Source: Fulvivirgaceae bacterium JP3-4 (GTDB lineage Bacteria > Bacteroidota > Bacteroidia > Cytophagales > Cyclobacteriaceae). Taken from it: DNA of 64,000 nucleotides. Under the pieces are notes generated by a model. The model was not told the DNA's origin. It saw nothing but the letters and a program-made list of their open reading frames with translations, and searched no databases. The stretch is from contig JARKND010000005.1 of the NCBI GenBank assembly GCA_029309925.1, forward strand, positions 1,488,001 through 1,552,000, written 5' to 3'. The translations under genes and the position numbers were made by a program. Shown piece by piece: positions 49,576-57,390 of this stretch (position 1 is its first letter; each line of letters opens with the position of its first letter).

Positions 49576-50496
49576 TTATCTGGTAAATTGTGCTTTCCAT
49601 TCATTGCGCAACTGGTATCCTTTGTTAACGATGTAGATACCAGCCACTGTCAAAAGAAATGCAATAATGATTTGTGCATTGAGTTTCTCATCGAGCACGA
49701 GCCAGCCCAGAAGAACTGCGACCAGCGGGTTGATATACGCGTACATCGACACAATCGTCATCGGAAGTTTTTTCAACGCGTAGGAGTATGACGCGTAAGC
49801 AATGAGTGAACCGAAGATAATGAGGTAGACCAGTGACCATACTGCTTCGGATGACCACGTGACATTGCTTAGATCGTCAAACATCAAGCTCAATGGAAAG
49901 CACCAGATCCCTCCGAACAGCATTTGAATTCCTGCGTTCACGAAAGGGTTGCTGTCTGTATTCTTCTTTTTCATCCAGATACTTCCTCCGGCCCACGCGA
50001 CTACCGCACCAAACGTCAGCGCAATGCCTATTATATATTGAGTGTTTGAGAAGTCTGATACATGCGCACCAAAGATCATCACGATACCAATGAGCCCGAG
50101 GAGTACACCCATGATGATCGGTACATTCGGTCTTTCATCTTTGTTGATGAATACGTTGATGAGGATCACCACTACAGGCATCAGCGAACAGATGATCGCG
50201 GCAACGCCACTGGGAATTTCCATTTCTGCATAGGCAACCAGGCCGTTACCCAGCGTCAGCATGAAAAATCCACCAATGGCCTGCCGCATGAAATGCTCTT
50301 TCGTAGGCCATGCAGCTTTTCCAATGGTAAACATAAATGCAAGGAGCACCAGCCCGGCCGTTGTCTGGCGAAGGGCGGTAAAAAGGAAAGGCGGAAAGTG
50401 TAGTACTGCAATCCGCAAAGCGAGATATGTTGTGCCCCAGATGAGACAAACTGCCGCAAGTGCGAAATAGGCGATGTATAGATTTTTGTTATTCAT
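49576..50496 (-). CDS. EamA/DMT-superfamily transporter
   Basis: 306 residues with ten membrane helices as two EamA repeats: AAVCLIWGTTYLALRIAVLHFPPFLFTALRQ at the start of repeat 1 and GAVVAWAGGSIWMKK...LLGWLVLDEKLNAQIIIAFLLTVAGIYIVN in repeat 2. A likely metabolite or drug exporter. It is the first gene of the 13-gene series, suggesting that it exports a product or toxin handled by the following enzymes (inference). The 234-bp region upstream contains a short repeat (GGTCACTGGTCATTGG) and no gene. Confidence 0.88.
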   Translation of the reverse strand: MNNKNLYIAYFALAAVCLIWGTTYLALRIAVLHFPPFLFTALRQTTAGLVLLAFMFTIGKAAWPTKEHFMRQAIGGFFMLTLGNGLVAYAEMEIPSGVAAIICSLMPVVVILINVFINKDERPNVPIIMGVLLGLIGIVMIFGAHVSDFSNTQYIIGIALTFGAVVAWAGGSIWMKKKNTDSNPFVNAGIQMLFGGIWCFPLSLMFDDLSNVTWSSEAVWSLVYLIIFGSLIAYASYSYALKKLPMTIVSMYAYINPLVAVLLGWLVLDEKLNAQIIIAFLLTVAGIYIVNKGYQLRNEWKAQFTR

Positions 50497-50730
50497 TTCT
50501 GCGTACGTCTTGTTGACTGAACTCGCCCATCAGCACAGAAGTTCAACGCTGCTTTCATGGACTGGAAATTCACTAACAAATCTTCCCGTTTATACGCAGA
50601 AAAAACAGTTTCAGTTTTATTTATTTTGACCAGATCAGTTGCAGGAGTCACTGGTCACTGGTCATTGGAAATTAGGAGTGAGTTTTAAGGAATGGTGCAT
50701 ACGTTTTCGATGTGTGATCATGCGTCTGCC

Positions 50731-51318
50731 TCAGGTATTCAATTGTGTTTTGATCCTGATGATTTCCTGGAGGTCGTTCATCTCTTTTTTGATTCCTTTC
50801 CGTATTTGCCAGATGAGCACTACACCGCCCAGGCAATACATGGCATCAAAGAGGAATATAATATCACCGATGTGTTTACGGAATTCCTGCGTTAGCAAGG
50901 CAAGGCCGATCGTATACAACGCAACCAGCGCGATCGTGACTGGCCCGTGAATCTTTTTTCTGAATTCATAAAATTTCAGGGTTTGATCGGTAGCTGCAAG
51001 CGTGCTCTCCAAAAGATTTATCCGTGCTGCTTTCCTGGCGCTGAAATATTCAATGATCACCCTGACGAGCAATGTCCCCACCATGCATGCTACGCCAATT
51101 CTGCTTATCGTTTCCTGGAAGGGGAAGAGGTAAATAAAAAATAATACGAGTATGACCGCAAGGGCAGAGAGTACAGCCATATTCCCATAGTGGAAAGCGA
51201 CCGAAGACTTGCGCCTGCTCTCAGCAGTGCTGATCAATTTGTCAATAGATTCCTGGCTATGCACGGATTTGCGCGCCTCCTTCCACTGGTTTACAATGTC
51301 GTCAATATCATTCTGCAT
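50731..51318 (-). CDS. Four-pass membrane protein partnered with an ECF sigma factor
   Basis: 195 residues. An N-terminal cytosolic helix (DIDDIVNQWKEARKSVHSQESIDKLISTAE) is followed by two membrane segments (about 48-66 and 72-90), a cytosolic loop with ARKAARINLLESTL, and two more segments (about 128-145 and 152-168). It overlaps the sigma factor gene by 11 bp. The position implies anti-sigma function, but no known anti-sigma motif is visible. It may sense membrane state. Confidence 0.65.
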   Translation of the reverse strand: MQNDIDDIVNQWKEARKSVHSQESIDKLISTAESRRKSSVAFHYGNMAVLSALAVILVLFFIYLFPFQETISRIGVACMVGTLLVRVIIEYFSARKAARINLLESTLAATDQTLKFYEFRKKIHGPVTIALVALYTIGLALLTQEFRKHIGDIIFLFDAMYCLGGVVLIWQIRKGIKKEMNDLQEIIRIKTQLNT

Positions 51319-51796
51319 ATTGCAATAATTCTTTAAGTGCTTTTTTAATCCTGTGGATCTTCACCCTGAGGTTTGCGTCACTGATCCCGATGACGCGGGC
51401 AATTTCATCGTATCCGACTTCTTCCAACACCATCATTATAATGAGTCGGTCGACTTCCTCGAGCTGACCCACCGCCCGGTAAAGCCGAAGGTGATTCTCT
51501 TCGGCCGGAGACACCGGAACATCTGCGAGGTCAAATCCTTCTCCTATGGAAACGCGTTTTTTGTTTTTTTCTTTCCGGATCTGCTGCAGACAAGTGTTTA
51601 CCGTGATGCGGTAGATCCACGTCTTGTGTGACGATTCATTCTTGAACTGACCAAGTGCATTCCAGATGTTGATGAAGATCTCCTGCGACAGGTCGCTTGC
51701 CATATCGCGGTCTCCTTTCATGAAACCCATGCACATCTGGTACACCATTGCATGGTGCTCTTTGTACAGGGTTTCAAAAAGAGATTTTGTATTCAC
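51308..51796 (-). CDS. ECF RNA polymerase sigma factor
   Basis: About 162 residues. Region 2: DRDMASDLSQEIFINIWNAL and HKTWIYRITVNTCLQQIRK; region 4: AVGQLEEVDRLIIMMVLEEVGYDEIARVIGISDANLRVKIHRIKKAL. The GTG at 51796, 2 bp after the hydrolase stop, was preferred; an ATG at 51838 would lie inside the hydrolase gene. Coupled to the following membrane protein gene by an 11-bp overlap. It is preceded in the same direction by an exported alpha/beta hydrolase, perhaps in one operon. Confidence 0.85.
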   Translation of the reverse strand: MNTKSLFETLYKEHHAMVYQMCMGFMKGDRDMASDLSQEIFINIWNALGQFKNESSHKTWIYRITVNTCLQQIRKEKNKKRVSIGEGFDLADVPVSPAEENHLRLYRAVGQLEEVDRLIIMMVLEEVGYDEIARVIGISDANLRVKIHRIKKALKELLQYAE

Positions 51797-51798
51797 GA

Positions 51799-52638
51799 CT
51801 ATTGTGCAAGAAAGGAATTCAGTTGATCGTAAAGCCATTGCGGCTGATCAAACATAATGAAATGTTTGCTATTCGGTGCGATGGCGAGTGTGCGTGAGGC
51901 AAGTTTCGCATACTGCTTTTCAAAGGTCGCGGTCACTACTTTCTCGTCCGGGAATGATGCACCCAGAATGAGTGTCTTCGCTTTTACATTTGCGAGTGCG
52001 TCACGCAGATCGATCTTAAGCAAGTCGGTATAACCATAAACATATGTTTCGCGGTCAGCATTGATCGACCACTGCGCAAGTGTATCCACTTTCGATGTAG
52101 TCATGGTCATGTATTGCGCCATCATCCGGGCAGTCTGTGAAAATGCTTCCGGAGATTGTTTGAGCATCTGCTGGTTGTACGGGCTCTCGTATTTGATCTG
52201 ATCCGCAGAAACACCGGGCATCATCAGCTCGCGCATACACGGAAGTGCATCAACAAGAATGATCTTGTCTACCTTATCAGGAATGGCTGCAGCAATGTCA
52301 ATGGCTAGTGTACCGCCCATGCTGTGACCAACAATAACAACGTTTGATAATTTTTCCTGCACTATGTAATCGAGTGTTTCTTTCCTGATCGATTCGTACC
52401 AGGGCATTTTGATAGGAGCGATGCCATTAAATCCGGCATACGAAACGAGGTGAGCCTGGTATTTTCCTTTCAGGTTACTCACAGTCTCTTTCCAGACAGA
52501 TCCGGGAGTTGTGAAGCCCGGAAGAAAAATAACTGGTGTTCCCTTCCCGGTCCGTTCAATCCGAATGGCGTGATGTTGCGCAGAGACTGCCGCAAGAATG
52601 GCGATGATCAATCCAAATGTCAGAATTAGCTTTTTCAT
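51799..52638 (-). CDS. Exported alpha/beta hydrolase
   Basis: 279 residues with a signal peptide (MKKLILTFGLIIAILAAVSA). Catalytic nucleophile elbow VGHSMGGT, oxyanion region IFLPGFTTPGSVW, and a C-terminal histidine in APNSKHFIMFDQP; the acid is probably the D in ASFPDEKV or nearby. Likely a periplasmic esterase or lipase. It sits 2 bp before the sigma factor gene. Confidence 0.88.
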   Translation of the reverse strand: MKKLILTFGLIIAILAAVSAQHHAIRIERTGKGTPVIFLPGFTTPGSVWKETVSNLKGKYQAHLVSYAGFNGIAPIKMPWYESIRKETLDYIVQEKLSNVVIVGHSMGGTLAIDIAAAIPDKVDKIILVDALPCMRELMMPGVSADQIKYESPYNQQMLKQSPEAFSQTARMMAQYMTMTTSKVDTLAQWSINADRETYVYGYTDLLKIDLRDALANVKAKTLILGASFPDEKVVTATFEKQYAKLASRTLAIAPNSKHFIMFDQPQWLYDQLNSFLAQ

Positions 52639-52817
52639 GTGTTTACAATTTTAATCGCGTGAATAATCCAATGGCCATTGAATTGATTTTCCACTTGGAT
52701 GAGGCGATGATCAAATTGTTACAGAACCATGAAAAAATATTTCCTTGTTTGGGAAACTGCGGCCAAAATCGTTCTTTGAAGTCGTGTGTGCAGGACGCAG
52801 GACGATCGGCTTGCCCT

Positions 52818-54113
52818 CTAGCGGTTATAAGGAGTCTCGTTGATCCAGTGGAAGCCGCGACCCATCAGGCGGAAGTCCTCGGGACGGAATTTTACCTTCT
52901 TCAACGCGATGGCTACCGAATCATTCTTCACGGTTCCGCTGAAGATGAAGTTTACGGAATCTTTCTGCTCATAGCGCAGTCGGTACTGGAAGGTTGTGTC
53001 GGTGGCAAGCTTGAGTGTGAGCGTGTGCGCAGTTGTATCGAACTTCGCGAAGTACCGGCCGATGCTGTCGTTGACGTGATACACGCGCGCTTGTGTGAGG
53101 CTGTTCACGGCCAGTTTTTTCCATCGAAGCGTGTCCGTCATAATTGGGGGCAGCGTATCATTGCCGAGCACAAAAGTCTCAACATTGTAGATGCCATACA
53201 GTTTTGGTTTCGGCATGCTGTCTCCGTATTGCTTTTCAAACTCAAATCCCTGAACAATACTGGTGATGATAACGTAACCGATCACCAGCACTTTCGTAAC
53301 GATCCTCGCAATGTTCATCGGCTTGTTTCCCGCGTAGGGATAGCTGATCACCGGCAATGAGATCGGTCTGCCCGTGAAAAAGAATGTTGCTATTCTCCTG
53401 AAGTCGCGTGAAGCAAGAAAGAAACTCAGGACAAACAGCGCAGTGGAGAGGATCTTCACTGGCACATCGTAGAAATAGTTAATGGCCATCACGTTGGCGG
53501 CTGTCATCATGCAGACCAGCGCACCGAATGTCATCGTTCGTCTGAACAACAGCAGACCTGCCGCCACTTCAGCGAATCCCATGAAATAATTGTAGCCCTT
53601 CGAGAATCCTAAGAAGGTCCATGCAAGGCCCATCGGTGATGAATCCCCATAGGGCTGCAGCAGGCGGTAGAGGTATGGATACGGGAACTGAAGCTTAAAG
53701 ATCTTGATCATGCCGTAGTTGATGAGCATCAGCCCGACATAAAACCGCACGATCACCGTCAGCCAGTAATATAACTTCGGGTAACCTTCGCTTTCACGAT
53801 CGATCAACGTCCATACAATGGCAGCGATGACGGCAGTGACGAAACAACAGAGCACCAGGATGTAATCGTAGGTGGTATCTCCGCTGCCGTAGGTGAAGTG
53901 GACGATATCATAGGGTAGCCGCAGCACATGTTTACCGAGCCACACCACAAACGCATGCAGCCACTCTGTTGGGTACTGCATCACATAATCAAAGAAGGGA
54001 AATGCACCGTTGTTCTCAACGATGATGAACAACAGGAAAAAGACAAACAGAAATCTGAAATTGATTTTCTCAGCGGCAGACCATCGGGTTGCTTCCGGTG
54101 CAAGTGAGTCCAT
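52818..54113 (-). CDS. DoxX-like multi-pass membrane protein
   Basis: 431 residues. About eight membrane segments occupy residues 20-285; the block VRFYVGLMLINYGMIKIF, GFAEVAAGLLLF and TTFGALVCMMTAANVMAINYFYDVPVK-type features match DoxX/SURF4-like proteins. The C-terminal 130 residues are soluble and beta-rich (YNVETFVLGNDTLPPIMTD, FAKFDTTAHTLTLKL) and lie outside the membrane. The function may be in membrane redox or cargo handling and is not defined. Monocistronic; the flanking 52639-52817 stretch has no gene. Confidence 0.75.
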   Translation of the reverse strand: MDSLAPEATRWSAAEKINFRFLFVFFLLFIIVENNGAFPFFDYVMQYPTEWLHAFVVWLGKHVLRLPYDIVHFTYGSGDTTYDYILVLCCFVTAVIAAIVWTLIDRESEGYPKLYYWLTVIVRFYVGLMLINYGMIKIFKLQFPYPYLYRLLQPYGDSSPMGLAWTFLGFSKGYNYFMGFAEVAAGLLLFRRTMTFGALVCMMTAANVMAINYFYDVPVKILSTALFVLSFFLASRDFRRIATFFFTGRPISLPVISYPYAGNKPMNIARIVTKVLVIGYVIITSIVQGFEFEKQYGDSMPKPKLYGIYNVETFVLGNDTLPPIMTDTLRWKKLAVNSLTQARVYHVNDSIGRYFAKFDTTAHTLTLKLATDTTFQYRLRYEQKDSVNFIFSGTVKNDSVAIALKKVKFRPEDFRLMGRGFHWINETPYNR

Positions 54114-54225
54114 TCATGTGGGGTTTGAATGTCAAGATAAAAAAAGTTCTGCAACTTGTCCATTTCGCGAGATGACACCCGTAGCGCAAATGGGTAGTCA
54201 AGTCGCGTTTGAAGAAGTACTCTTT

Positions 54226-54798
54226 TTATATAATGGTCAGGTCGTATTCGGATAAGAGACCGGCAAGCCCCTGTGCCGAAAACTTTGCTTTTTTGATCCT
54301 GTTCTTGCTTGGATCGATGGTGAAGTTATACGCGGTGCTGAGATCCGCCTGCTCCAGCGTGGTGTTTTCAAAAAACGCGTTTGTCAGATCAGTGTCAGGG
54401 AACTGCGCCTTGCTTAAATCTGCTTCCTGGAATTCAACTTCGTGCATCTGACATTCCCTGAACATTGTGCCTTTTAACTTCAGTTTATAAAACGAGGAGA
54501 ATTTGAGGACACATTTATCGAATGTGAAAGACAGCAGCATCGGATTGCAACTGTCGAAACGCAGGCCGAGCATTTTGCAATTGGCAAATCTGGTATCGCG
54601 AAATGATGTTTTCTGAATTTTAGCCATCGAGAGATCGCAACCTTCAAAGCTGCATTCACTGAACATCGATCCTGACAAGTCAGCATCTTTGAGATTGCAA
54701 TTTTTGAAACTACAATTTTCGTATTCGCCTTTTGGAAATGGCGATGACGCAAAATCCTTTCCTGTGAATGTTTCGTCCTGAAAGTAACTAGCTGACAT
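54226..54798 (-). CDS. Pentapeptide-repeat protein (Qnr-like)
   Basis: 190 residues with about twenty A(D/N)LxX-type units: CSFKNCNLKDADLSGSMF, CSFEGCDLSMAKIQKTSF, CVLKFSSFYKLKLKGTMF, ADLSKAQFPDTDLTNAFF. The right-handed quadrilateral beta helix is interrupted by a non-repeat stretch near SAYNFTIDPSKNRIKKAKF and ends in a short helix, like the Qnr/MfpA layout and length. Gyrase protection is known for Qnr; for this protein it is only suggested. The ATG at 54798 was chosen; a GTG at 54834 overlaps the ECF42 stop (GTGA). It follows that sigma factor gene on the same strand. Confidence 0.85.
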   Translation of the reverse strand: MSASYFQDETFTGKDFASSPFPKGEYENCSFKNCNLKDADLSGSMFSECSFEGCDLSMAKIQKTSFRDTRFANCKMLGLRFDSCNPMLLSFTFDKCVLKFSSFYKLKLKGTMFRECQMHEVEFQEADLSKAQFPDTDLTNAFFENTTLEQADLSTAYNFTIDPSKNRIKKAKFSAQGLAGLLSEYDLTII

Positions 54799-54830
54799 TG
54801 CGATAATAATATTGGAGCAAGGTATGAAAA

Positions 54831-56090
54831 TCACCTTTTAATTGCCGCAGGCCTTCTCTGGAGGGCATCAATCTTTTTCTCAATAGAGGTTTTTTCTGCA
54901 GGTGATTTGCTTAGCCGAAGCGCTTCGCTGAAATACGCAAGGGCTTTCCGAGTGTCAATAGTACCATGAAGTTCACCCAGCAGGGAATGGTAATACCGAT
55001 TAGTGGTCAGTTGCAGTTTTTGCGCTTCCGCTATTGCTTCTTCAAGACCGTTGGCTTTCGACAAGGCATAGGTCCGGTTGAGGGCAGCGATCGGGGAGTA
55101 CTCCAGCTGAAGCAGCCGGTTGTAAAGCTGAAGGATACTTTCCCATTTTTCTTTTGTGTCTTCGCGCACGGTGTGCCAGAAAGCAATACTCGCCTCAAGG
55201 TGATATTTCGTCAAACGGTTTCCCGTTGATGCAAGATTCAAATGATACCCGCCAAGCGAGATGTACTCGCGATTCCAGAGACTCTCGTCCTGGTGATGGT
55301 AGAGCACCACATCTCCATCGCTGCCGATCCTCGCTTTTAATCTCGAAGACTGGAAGTACATCAGCGCAAGCAGTGCGTGAACCTGTGGAAGGTTGGTGCT
55401 CTTAACTTCCACAAGTATTTTCGCCAGCCGGATCGCTTCCTCGCACAAATCTTCGTCCACCAGTGCTGACCGCGTTTCTGAGTAGTATCCTTCGCTGAAG
55501 AGCAGATACAGGGTAGTGAGCACGTTGTCAAGCCTGCTTACGAGTGCCGACTCATCCGGCAGGTCGAGCGTAAGTTTTTCGGTGCGCAGTTTTTCGCGTG
55601 CCCGTACAAGCCTCTTATTGATTGTCTCCTTGTTTGTTAGAAAAGCTGAAGCAATCTCGTCAATTCCAAAACCACAGAGGATCCGGAGGCACAGGGCCAC
55701 CTGCGACTCAGGAGGAAGCGCTGGATGAGAAAGCGCAAACAGCATTCGCAGCTGGCTGTCCTGAATCCCATCGGCAGACAGATCAATTTCATCCCACGCG
55801 CTTATGTCCGTGGGAGCGTTGAGTTCGGATTTTATTTTCTCCTCGAAAAGGCTTATGCGTTTCAACGCATTCCTCGCCTTGTTTTTTGCCACTGCATACA
55901 GCCAGGCCGTTGGATTCTCAGGGACACCGTGATAGGGCCAGGTCTCAGCAGCTTCGAGAAATGTTTCGCTGGCAATGTCTTCAGCTACTTCAATATGCCG
56001 CAAATGGAAATGCTTCGCCAGCACGGAAGTGATCTTTCCGAATTCCGTCCGAAACAGGTGAGGCAAAAGCTGAGAGTCAGTGCGAGGCAT
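54831..56090 (-). CDS. ECF42-type sigma factor with C-terminal TPR-like domain
   Basis: 419 residues. The N-terminal 170 residues are an ECF sigma: VAEDIASETFLEAAETWPYHGVPENPTAWLYAVAKNKARN (region 2) and LPPESQVALCLRILCGFGIDEIASAFLTNKETINKRLVRAREKL (region 4). The remaining about 240 residues are the SigJ/ECF42 extension (DUF6596-like, with LFSEGYYS, RLAKIL, HALLALMYFQSSR, YHLEASIAFWH, LYNRLLQLEYSPIAALNR) of TPR-like helices. ECF42 factors normally sit next to a YciI/DGPF-motif gene, as here. The extension takes the place of an anti-sigma factor. ATG at 56090 gives MPRTDSQLLPHLFRTEF, the usual start. Confidence 0.9.
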   Translation of the reverse strand: MPRTDSQLLPHLFRTEFGKITSVLAKHFHLRHIEVAEDIASETFLEAAETWPYHGVPENPTAWLYAVAKNKARNALKRISLFEEKIKSELNAPTDISAWDEIDLSADGIQDSQLRMLFALSHPALPPESQVALCLRILCGFGIDEIASAFLTNKETINKRLVRAREKLRTEKLTLDLPDESALVSRLDNVLTTLYLLFSEGYYSETRSALVDEDLCEEAIRLAKILVEVKSTNLPQVHALLALMYFQSSRLKARIGSDGDVVLYHHQDESLWNREYISLGGYHLNLASTGNRLTKYHLEASIAFWHTVREDTKEKWESILQLYNRLLQLEYSPIAALNRTYALSKANGLEEAIAEAQKLQLTTNRYYHSLLGELHGTIDTRKALAYFSEALRLSKSPAEKTSIEKKIDALQRRPAAIKR

Positions 56091-56165
56091 ACGCTGGTGA
56101 AGGTCCAAATTCCAATATCCAAATCCAAAACGCAACTCCAACACGAAGGACAATTGAGGTTGTTA

Positions 56166-56213
56166 GTATGGATCCTCGGAACTTGGATCTTGGATCTTGG
56201 ATCTTGGAACTTC
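56166..56213. repeat. CTTGGAT tandem repeats
   Basis: CTTGGAT occurs three times in tandem at 56183-56203, continued by CTTGGAAC and preceded by GGATCCTCGGAA. It touches the stop codon of the YciI gene. CCAA-rich mirror-like tracts lie at 56102-56131 and TTGG-rich tracts at 56694-56733. Confidence 0.5.
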
Positions 56214-56566
56214 TAATGTATTCCGTCATCCTTGGCGATCTTGCGCACCTCTACGGTGTTGCCATCGCCTTGCAGCACAGGGCATCCTTTGGCAAACTCA
56301 ACGGCCTCTTCGACTGAAGCAGCGCGCACTACAATTAGTCCGCCAATTGTTTCTTTGATATCCCCGAAAGGGCCATTCGTTACCATCTTTCGCGAATCTA
56401 CAACCCTTGCGTTTTCGAACGGAAGACCGGTGCCGCTGACAAATTTATTCTGCGCAGCAATTCCGCCAATCCAATCCATGGTCTGCTTCATCCAGATTTG
56501 AAGCTGCTCGGGTGAAGCGACTTTCATGCCGTCTTCATGCCTCATGATCAATGCGTATTCATCCAT
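56213..56566 (-). CDS. YciI-family (DGPF-motif) partner protein of ECF42
   Basis: 117 residues. The motif NGPFGDIKETIGGLIVVRAAS is the DGPF-type signature of YCII-related proteins that accompany ECF42 sigma factors; EYALIMRHEDGM starts the fold. The role of these partners is unproven; they may act as targets or small-molecule-binding regulators of the sigma factor. It is first in the YciI / ECF42 / pentapeptide-repeat series. Confidence 0.9.
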   Translation of the reverse strand: MDEYALIMRHEDGMKVASPEQLQIWMKQTMDWIGGIAAQNKFVSGTGLPFENARVVDSRKMVTNGPFGDIKETIGGLIVVRAASVEEAVEFAKGCPVLQGDGNTVEVRKIAKDDGIH

Positions 56567-56733
56567 AACAATACTAATTTAAAGGTTTCAAAATTTTGTT
56601 TTCACCACTATGACAAACGAATTATTGAAAACAGGACAGCTGCATCAAATTATTTCTACATTGTATGGCAGCCCTTCCAGAATAACTGGGTTTTGAAATT
56701 TGATTTTTGGAACCTGGATTTTGAACTTGACCT

Positions 56734-57177
56734 ATGACAACCTTTCATGAATTCACGCGCACCGATTTCGGAATCATTTTAAAAATGATGCAGGAGTTTA
56801 ACGCCATAGACAATTATCCGTTTGATGAGCGCGAAAGAACTGAAAGTCTTAACCTGCTGCTTGAAAATCCTGCTTATGGAAAATTATGGATTATCCGCGA
56901 AAGCGAAGCCGTAGCCGGATATACATTCCTCGGTTTTGGCTTTAGCTTTGAATTCAAAGGGAGAGATGCATTTGTGGATGAGTTGTTTGTTCTTCCCGCA
57001 TTCCAGGGACAAGGCATTGGCGGCAAAGCGATCGACTTCGTCATCGCACAGGCAAAGCGGTCTGGTGTCAGGGCGCTTCACCTCGAAGCCGAACATCACA
57101 ATGAGCGTGGCCTTCGCCTGTATCGCAGCAAGGGCTTTAGAGATCACAAGCGTTTTCTGCTGACCAAATTCCTTTAA
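56734..57177 (+). CDS. GNAT-family N-acetyltransferase
   Basis: 147 residues. Acetyl-CoA motif ELFVLPAFQGQGIGGKAIDFVI and the tail EAEHHNERGLRLYRSKGFRDHKRFLLTK are standard GNAT features. Substrate unknown. Monocistronic and divergent from the YciI gene. The 57178-57390 stretch behind it has no gene. Confidence 0.9.
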   Translation: MTTFHEFTRTDFGIILKMMQEFNAIDNYPFDERERTESLNLLLENPAYGKLWIIRESEAVAGYTFLGFGFSFEFKGRDAFVDELFVLPAFQGQGIGGKAIDFVIAQAKRSGVRALHLEAEHHNERGLRLYRSKGFRDHKRFLLTKFL

Positions 57178-57390
57178 GTGCTCAGAAGGTCAGGTGTTCA
57201 AAGATAGGCCAACGGGTATCGTTGCCTGAATGAAATGGTGATCTTTCCATATTAAGCGACACACATCATCCGTTTTCGACCCTGCCGGCTGTTGGCATGA
57301 TATTTTACAGCCGCCCGTTTTCATTTTTTTTACGAAATAGTCAGACACTTTCGCCTTATCGTTGTTATTGCTGAGTATTTTAGTAAACGT

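Noticed and set aside
52617-53360. Plus-strand 247-codon open frame
   Set aside because: It is antisense to the hydrolase start and the DoxX-like gene; no domain, and composition is that of a shadow frame.
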